Assembly: GCF_009833965.1 (NCBI RefSeq)
Contig: NZ_CP047165.1
Span: 992,001-1,056,000 of the forward strand
Reading direction: 5' to 3'
Length of the DNA stretch: 64,000 nt
From: Pelistega ratti
GTDB lineage: Bacteria; Pseudomonadota; Gammaproteobacteria; Burkholderiales; Burkholderiaceae_B
Shown here: in pieces, positions 58,758 through 64,000 of the stretch
Layout: every line of letters begins with the position of its first letter
Position numbering within the stretch: the stretch's first letter is position 1
Program-made: the position numbers and the translations under genes
Notes under the pieces: model-generated
Database searches by the model: none
What the model was told of the DNA's origin: nothing
Seen by the model: only the letters and a program-made list of their open reading frames with translations

Positions 58758-61172
58758 CTACTCATACCTTTCAAAAGGAGATTGATCTGTCTCTGGATCT
58801 TTAACATTCTGATACCCCGGAATACTTGTACGAAGTGTTTCCATCGGATCAGAGCCGACAGGACCCAGCCCTGTTAATTCTAACTGAAAATAGAGTGCTG
58901 TATTTGTTTTTTCTTGCGATACGGCATATCGTTGGAACACAACACGAGACGTCCAACAGCAACGCCCCTTATATTCTAAACCAATAATGGATTGTGTTGA
59001 GCGATTTTCTTTAAGAGAATAATCATGACGTCCCACCATATATAGTCGCTGACTTAAAGGCCATTGCCCTGCTACACTCACATTATTTTTGCCTTTGACT
59101 TGATAAGGATAAACACTATTATTTGTTTCATTAATAAAAGGATCACGCTGATAGCGATAGGTTAAGGATAAAGAAGTTAATCTCTTAGGAAACCAACGAA
59201 TAGTGGCATAGGTTTGTGCAATCTTTTTACCGTAGGTATCAACTTGTACTCCTGCCTCTGTTGTAAAGGTATCTGTTAATAATACCTTACCATTCGCTAA
59301 GAACTCTGAACGACTTTGTTCACTCATTCGCTCACTAGGTAAGCTAACCTCAGACTGTTTAATATAAAAACGCTGAGCCACCTGTAATGCCATTCGTTCA
59401 CGACCTGATTCCTCATCATACCAACGAGAAGTTAAACCAGCAGTCAGGGCATGAATATCATTAATTCTATCCCATCCACCCATATAGCGGTTTTCAGAGA
59501 ATGCTGTTCCAAAGTTAAATTCCCCTAGGGTTGTATCATAAATAGGAATATCACTTTGATCCCGATAAGGAATATAGACATAATATAAACGTGGTTCTAA
59601 TGTTTGAACACGTGGTTTACCAAATAAGGTAGTTTCTCGTTCAAATGTCATACCACTATCAACCGAAAAAATTGGTAATACACGAGAAAGGCTTTTATAT
59701 TGCGTCCCTGCTTGGCTTGGAAAGTGAAACCAATCCGTACGATAATGCGAAGCATGTAAACCCACTTTAGGGGTCACATACCAGCCACTACGAATAATCG
59801 GATAGCTAATTTGTGTATAAGAGACCAAGCGGTCGCCATCCCAACGTTGGCGACCATCACCCCCTACAATCGTACCATTAGCCCTTACCCGAGAACGGTG
59901 AATAGGGTAACGAAAACGTGTCCATGTATTTTGTGTACTAACATCAAAACCATTCCAATCATAACGAATACCACGAATCATTAGCTCTGGCTCACGTTCA
60001 TATTGGTAGTAATAGCGATAATCTCTAGGGTCATTACTCGTTAAATCATGTAAGGACTGGTATTTTTTCCACATTAAATAACCCGACCAATACTTATATC
60101 CACTAAATGTTAAACTTGCCGATTTTGCCAAATACGTTTCATCTGCCTGATTCAAAGCAATCGTGGTAAAGTCTCGATAATAGTCATTATCTGATACACC
60201 ATGTATATCAATATTTAAACCAATATTCCAACCGAGCAAACGACCTAAACGCTGACGATGTTGCCAATCTAAAGACCAACGTTTGTCATCATGTTTGCGG
60301 TCTTTAGGCATATAGTTACCCGCTACAATCCCTTGATAACTCGGCATAATATAACGGAACTCAGCCCCTAGCATAGCACCTCGCTTGCTATACCACTGTG
60401 GTGTCAAGGTTAAATCATAGTTGGGCACAAGATTCACAAAATAAGGAAGTGAAAGACCAAAACCACTACGAGAAGTCGAAGAGAACGTTGGCATCAACCA
60501 CCCTGTCTTTTTCTCTCGTTTAATCGGGAACGTAAAATAAGGCGACCATAATACGGGAACACCGCCAATATACAAAGCACCGTTCTCTGCAATACCTTCA
60601 TTTTCATCATTGTAGAGATCGACCTTATTGGCACTGATATACCACGCTTTTTTATCACAATTGCAAGCAGAGTAAATCGCCTCTTTTAACTGCATATGAT
60701 TATCATCAATCAGTTCTGCTGAACTTGCCTGACCACTTCCCCCATTTGTTAAACGATAAACAGGGGAAGATAAGAGACCTGTTTTTTGATCAACATTGTA
60801 TTTAAGACGAGGACCTGTAATAAGAGAACCATCTCTAAAAAGTCGAGTATTCCCCTCTGCCTGTACTTCACCCGTCAATCGGTCATACGTAATAGAATCC
60901 CCTTTGAGAATGAGATCTGCTCGCCTAATTTGTGCTTTACCAGATAGTTTGATACGATTATTATCATTCGTTACATCAATATCACTACTATCAGTAAAAG
61001 TCATTACATCATTTTTATCGGTATTTTCTAGTGTTAATAAGGTACTTTCTTGTAACCGAGGCAAATCACGAGAGTCTAAACCTTGCGTTTCTCCCGTATT
61101 TGACTGCGCATTGACTACCGGCATTAATAATAAAAATGTCAGACCAACGATCTTTTGCACAACAGAATCCAA
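58758..61172 (-). CDS. lptD: LPS-assembly outer-membrane protein LptD
   Basis: LptD forms, with LptE, the outer-membrane translocon that inserts LPS. 804 residues: a signal peptide (to VVNAQ, about residue 23), the LptA-like beta-jellyroll (about 65-170, ITYDRLTGEVQAEGNTRLFRDGSLITGPRLKYN-type pattern), and a C-terminal 26-strand barrel. Two cysteines C170 and C172 and the pair C738-C739 fit the conserved disulfide arrangement (C31, C173, C724, C725 in E. coli), except that the first N-terminal Cys is shifted. It heads lptD-surA-rsmA and is divergent from amgK. Confidence 0.95.
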   Translation of the reverse strand: MDSVVQKIVGLTFLLLMPVVNAQSNTGETQGLDSRDLPRLQESTLLTLENTDKNDVMTFTDSSDIDVTNDNNRIKLSGKAQIRRADLILKGDSITYDRLTGEVQAEGNTRLFRDGSLITGPRLKYNVDQKTGLLSSPVYRLTNGGSGQASSAELIDDNHMQLKEAIYSACNCDKKAWYISANKVDLYNDENEGIAENGALYIGGVPVLWSPYFTFPIKREKKTGWLMPTFSSTSRSGFGLSLPYFVNLVPNYDLTLTPQWYSKRGAMLGAEFRYIMPSYQGIVAGNYMPKDRKHDDKRWSLDWQHRQRLGRLLGWNIGLNIDIHGVSDNDYYRDFTTIALNQADETYLAKSASLTFSGYKYWSGYLMWKKYQSLHDLTSNDPRDYRYYYQYEREPELMIRGIRYDWNGFDVSTQNTWTRFRYPIHRSRVRANGTIVGGDGRQRWDGDRLVSYTQISYPIIRSGWYVTPKVGLHASHYRTDWFHFPSQAGTQYKSLSRVLPIFSVDSGMTFERETTLFGKPRVQTLEPRLYYVYIPYRDQSDIPIYDTTLGEFNFGTAFSENRYMGGWDRINDIHALTAGLTSRWYDEESGRERMALQVAQRFYIKQSEVSLPSERMSEQSRSEFLANGKVLLTDTFTTEAGVQVDTYGKKIAQTYATIRWFPKRLTSLSLTYRYQRDPFINETNNSVYPYQVKGKNNVSVAGQWPLSQRLYMVGRHDYSLKENRSTQSIIGLEYKGRCCWTSRVVFQRYAVSQEKTNTALYFQLELTGLGPVGSDPMETLRTSIPGYQNVKDPETDQSPFERYE

Positions 61173-61273
61173 TAAATAATGATTAAAAACAAATAAATTT
61201 ATTTTTTAACGCAGACAAAATAGCTTTTCACGTCTAAAATAATACTTTTAATATCGCATTATAAAATAGTTTT

Positions 61274-62305
61274 ATGTCTATCCATACTGACGCTCGCATT
61301 GATTTATTAAAAAACTGGTTACTCACGTTACAAACACAATATACTTTTGATTTAGAAACACTACGCCCAGCATCGAGTGATGCCAGTTTTAGACGTTATT
61401 TTCGTATTAATACCCCCTCACAGTCCCTTATTATTATGGATGCCCCTCCCTCACATGAGGATTGCCGTCCATTTATTCAGATTGACCAAAAATTACAAGA
61501 CGTAGGTGTTAATGTTCCTCATATCTTTGAGCAAAACCTCAAAGATGGATTCCTTATTCTTAATGATTTAGGTGATCAAACCTATTATCAACGTTTACAA
61601 TCCCCTATTGAAGACAAGGAATTACAATCCCTTTATCGAGATGCTATCGCAGCAATAGTTCAGATGCAAAAAGCCGATACCAGCGGTTTACCCCTTTATG
61701 ACAAAGCACGTTTAACCGATGAGTTAGCTCTATTTCCCGAATGGTATATTAAGCAATATCACCAAACTGAATTGAGTGATAAAGAGGCAGAGCAGCTTCA
61801 TCAGCTTTTTACGCTATTAGTTGAACACAATGATAAACAAGCCAAAGTATTTGTTCATCGTGACTATCATTCACCTAACCTTATGATCGATAAAGAAAGA
61901 ACAAATCCCGGTGTTATTGATTTTCAAGATGCTGTTTTAGGTGCTATTTCTTATGATATTGTGTCTCTCGTTATGGATGCTCGTACAACATGGGAAGAAC
62001 CGCAGCAATTAGATTGGGCAATTCGCTATTGGGAAATGGCACGTCAGGTGCAACTACCCGTACCAGCTGATTTTGCTGATTTTCATGTGGATTATGAATT
62101 TATGGGGTTACAGCGTAATCTTCGTATTCTTGGTGTTTTTGCTCGTCTTGCTATTCGTGATAACAAAAAGCACTACCTTAACCATATCCCTCGTGTTAAT
62201 GCGTATGTACGACAAGTGGCAAATCGTTATCAGGTATTTAAACCATTATTACGCTTACTAGATCGACTCGATAATATTGATGAAAAAGTAGGCTATACCT
62301 TCTAA
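61274..62305 (+). CDS. amgK: N-acetylmuramate/N-acetylglucosamine kinase AmgK
   Basis: Sugar kinase of the aminoglycoside phosphotransferase fold that makes MurNAc-1-phosphate in peptidoglycan recycling. 343 residues; FVHRDYHSPNLMID (catalytic Asp and metal-binding Asn) and VIDFQDAVLGAISYDIVSL (DFG-like motif) are present. The identity rests on being 10 bp upstream of the murU gene and divergent from lptD, as in Pseudomonas and Neisseria. Such a pathway lets cells bypass de novo MurA and thereby fosfomycin. Confidence 0.9.
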   Translation: MSIHTDARIDLLKNWLLTLQTQYTFDLETLRPASSDASFRRYFRINTPSQSLIIMDAPPSHEDCRPFIQIDQKLQDVGVNVPHIFEQNLKDGFLILNDLGDQTYYQRLQSPIEDKELQSLYRDAIAAIVQMQKADTSGLPLYDKARLTDELALFPEWYIKQYHQTELSDKEAEQLHQLFTLLVEHNDKQAKVFVHRDYHSPNLMIDKERTNPGVIDFQDAVLGAISYDIVSLVMDARTTWEEPQQLDWAIRYWEMARQVQLPVPADFADFHVDYEFMGLQRNLRILGVFARLAIRDNKKHYLNHIPRVNAYVRQVANRYQVFKPLLRLLDRLDNIDEKVGYTF

Positions 62306-62315
62306 TAAATACGAT

Positions 62316-63002
62316 ATGAAAGCAATGATTTTAGCCGCAGGACGTGGCGAAAGAATGCGTCCTTTAACTGACCATTTACCCAAGCCTTTATTATCAGTAG
62401 GTGGTAAGCCACTGATTGTTTGGCATATTGAACGCCTTGCTAAAGCAGGATTTTACGATATTGTGATTAACCATGCATGGCTTGGACACAAGTTTGAAGA
62501 AATACTCGGCAATGGCAGTCATTTAAACGTTAATATCCACTATTCGCCAGAAGATACTGGCGGATTTGAAACAGCTGGGGGTATTGCTACCGCATTACCC
62601 TTATTGGGATCCGCCCCCTTTCTTGTTATCAATGGTGATGTCTGGTGTGATTGGGATCCTATTGAAGCCTTAGCAAAGGCACAACAACTACAGCAGCAAC
62701 AAGCAAAAGCATGGTTATTAATGGTCGATAATCCACTTCACCACCCATTAGGTGATTTTCATTTACAAAACAATGGTAAACTAGCGCAAGCTAGCGGTTC
62801 AACAACACTCACCTTTGCGGGGATAGGTGTTTATGATCCCTCCTTATTTTCTGCATTGCCACCCAGAACAGTTGCTAAATTAGCACCCTTACTGCGTCAA
62901 GCTATGCAAGAACAACAAGTACTTGGCACGCATTACAAAGGGCAATGGACTGATGTTGGGACACCTAGTCGATTACAAGAACTAGATGCTCAGCTTCATT
63001 AA
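62316..63002 (+). CDS. murU: N-acetylmuramate-1-phosphate uridylyltransferase MurU
   Basis: Transfers UMP to MurNAc-1-phosphate, giving UDP-MurNAc in cell-wall recycling. The 228-residue protein has the nucleotidyltransferase motif MILAAGRGERMRPLTDHLPKPLL, GKPLIVWHIERL, INGDVWCDW and TDVGTPSRLQEL near the end. It works with the AmgK product just upstream. Confidence 0.93.
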   Translation: MKAMILAAGRGERMRPLTDHLPKPLLSVGGKPLIVWHIERLAKAGFYDIVINHAWLGHKFEEILGNGSHLNVNIHYSPEDTGGFETAGGIATALPLLGSAPFLVINGDVWCDWDPIEALAKAQQLQQQQAKAWLLMVDNPLHHPLGDFHLQNNGKLAQASGSTTLTFAGIGVYDPSLFSALPPRTVAKLAPLLRQAMQEQQVLGTHYKGQWTDVGTPSRLQELDAQLH

Positions 63003-63023
63003 TTCAAATTTAAAGGTTTATAC

Positions 63024-63767
63024 ATGTTTGGTTCATCAAAAAAACAAGTTCTCTTTAATCCTTCTAACTATCACTCTCGCCGCAGTCGTCGTATGCCGAG
63101 ATGGTTAATGACATTTTTAGCTGGTATCATTATTGGAAGTGGTGGCTTTTGGTTCTTACAAACTAATTATGTTCCTCAACGTATTAGTATCGAAGAATCT
63201 AACCGTTTACAGCACAGCATTAGTGAGCTTGAACAAGAGAAAAATACCCTTCAACGTCAATTAGTAGAAACACAATCTGCCTTAACAGAAAGTAGGAGTA
63301 AGATCCAACAACTACAAGCGACTACCTCTTCACGTCCTGTTCCCACTGTAGCAGAGATAGCGCCCATACAAAATACACAAGACAACACTCCGCTAGATTT
63401 ATCTAAATTGACGATTAATGTTCAATCGGCTAACTTTACAGGTAGTCGTGGTAAATTAAACTATGATTTAACCTTAAACAAATCAATGCTTCAAGCACCT
63501 GATGTATCTGTACAAATTGCCATAACCACAACAGGTCAATACATCAATAAAAATAAAGGATTTGAACAATTTCCTGCTATTTCTGCCGTGATTGGAGAAT
63601 CCTCTCGTTTGCAAGGTAGTTTTACCTTTGATAAGAAACCTACCCTAACGCCTCAAGCCGTGGACATTAGAATTATTGATGCCAAAACCCGTAAAGTCTT
63701 AGCCACACAATCTTTCTCTGTAGCACCTGTTGAGGTAGAGGCCGTCACACAGACAACAGGAAATTAA
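63024..63767 (+). CDS. Membrane-anchored coiled-coil protein of unknown function
   Basis: 247 residues, resembling a conserved betaproteobacterial family of unknown function (DUF6776-like; from memory). A basic N-terminus (SRRSRRMPRW) precedes one membrane helix (LMTFLAGIIIGSGGFWFL, about 28-45), then a coiled coil (about 58-100: SISELEQEKNTLQRQLVETQSALTESRSK in heptads), a Thr/Pro-rich linker and a beta-rich periplasmic domain (about 125-240). Its position after amgK-murU hints at an envelope role, not shown directly. Confidence 0.75.
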   Translation: MFGSSKKQVLFNPSNYHSRRSRRMPRWLMTFLAGIIIGSGGFWFLQTNYVPQRISIEESNRLQHSISELEQEKNTLQRQLVETQSALTESRSKIQQLQATTSSRPVPTVAEIAPIQNTQDNTPLDLSKLTINVQSANFTGSRGKLNYDLTLNKSMLQAPDVSVQIAITTTGQYINKNKGFEQFPAISAVIGESSRLQGSFTFDKKPTLTPQAVDIRIIDAKTRKVLATQSFSVAPVEVEAVTQTTGN

Positions 63768-63847
63768 TTTCAAATGATTTCCTAATAAACGTTACAAAGT
63801 AATAGTTTGGTATGATGAGTTACCTAAAAATTTAATAGGATAGCAAC

Positions 63848-64000
63848 ATGATGACAACCAATAAACCACTGACCAAGATTATGGTCGTCGATGATGATCC
63901 TGATTTACGTCAATTACTTGCACAATACCTTAACCGCCACGGTTACGATACATTATTGGTCGATGATTGCAATGATCTCTTCCAACGTATCACTAAATTT
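63848..64000 (+). CDS. ompR: OmpR-family response regulator, N-terminal part
   Basis: The first 51 codons of a response regulator run off the right edge. It reads TKIMVVDDDPDLRQLLAQYL, with the acidic pair at the start of the receiver domain, closely like OmpR. AGGA is seven bases upstream of the ATG at 63848. The phosphorylated Asp and DNA-binding domain lie outside the window, so the specific name is by resemblance. Confidence 0.75.
   Translation, partial: MMTTNKPLTKIMVVDDDPDLRQLLAQYLNRHGYDTLLVDDCNDLFQRITKF

Overview
The window is a low-GC stretch of bacterial chromosome whose gene content and local order point to a Betaproteobacterium of the order Burkholderiales, family Alcaligenaceae, probably one of its AT-rich animal-associated genera (Pelistega- or Taylorella-like). 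That placement is an inference from familiar gene blocks: ftsH-rlmE / yhbY / greA / carB-carA, dnaX-ybaB-recR next to the SRP RNA, tsaE-amiC-mutL-miaA, purM / hda-HAD-pcnB, glyQ-glyS-gmhB-plsC-ygjP-gloA and lptD-surA-rsmA / amgK-murU. No rRNA or tRNA gene was seen.

Layout. 0-13.4 kb: the 5' end of ftsH, rRNA methylation (rlmE), the ribosome-assembly factor yhbY, greA, a uracil permease gene broken by a frameshift, an SDR enzyme, bacterioferritin, a Nudix hydrolase, carbamoyl phosphate synthetase (carAB), transaldolase and recR-ybaB. 13.5-21.8 kb: dnaX with a nine-A slippage run, the 4.5S RNA gene and a two-subunit AddAB-type recombination helicase-nuclease. 21.8-24.7 kb: an ATP-grasp ligase and an MFS transporter behind a perfect Fur-box-like palindrome, probably an iron-linked metabolite system. 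24.7-34.1 kb: housekeeping genes tsaE, amiC, mutL, miaA, purM, hda, a HAD phosphatase and pcnB. 34.2-40 kb: a complete dipeptide ABC transporter (dppABCDF). 40-43.5 kb: a class I (iron-sulfur) fumarase and a class II (iron-free) fumC, divergently arranged with Fur-box-like sites between them.

43.5-49.2 kb is the accessory part: a quinone-oxidoreductase-like gene with foreign codon usage, an ABC transporter whose permease is fused to its substrate-binding domain (EgtU/OpuC type), two overlapping genes of unknown function, and a convergent pair made of a zeta-toxin-like kinase and a small upstream ORF. 49.3-64 kb returns to housekeeping: glycyl-tRNA synthetase, heptose phosphatase gmhB, acyltransferase plsC, YgjP-like metallopeptidase, glyoxalase I, a family 2 glycosyltransferase, rsmA-surA-lptD for rRNA maturation and outer-membrane biogenesis, the cell-wall recycling pair amgK-murU, a membrane-anchored coiled-coil protein and the start of an OmpR-like response regulator.

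Main points for a second look: programmed slippage in dnaX; a candidate iron (Fur) regulon of bfr, ATP-grasp/MFS, fumA and fumC; a bacterioferritin lacking the haem-ligand methionine; a dispersed stem-loop repeat with three copies; and a zeta-toxin module whose Walker A Ser/Thr has become Ala, beside a pair of unrecognised genes. All functional calls come from reading motifs and context; no database search was run.
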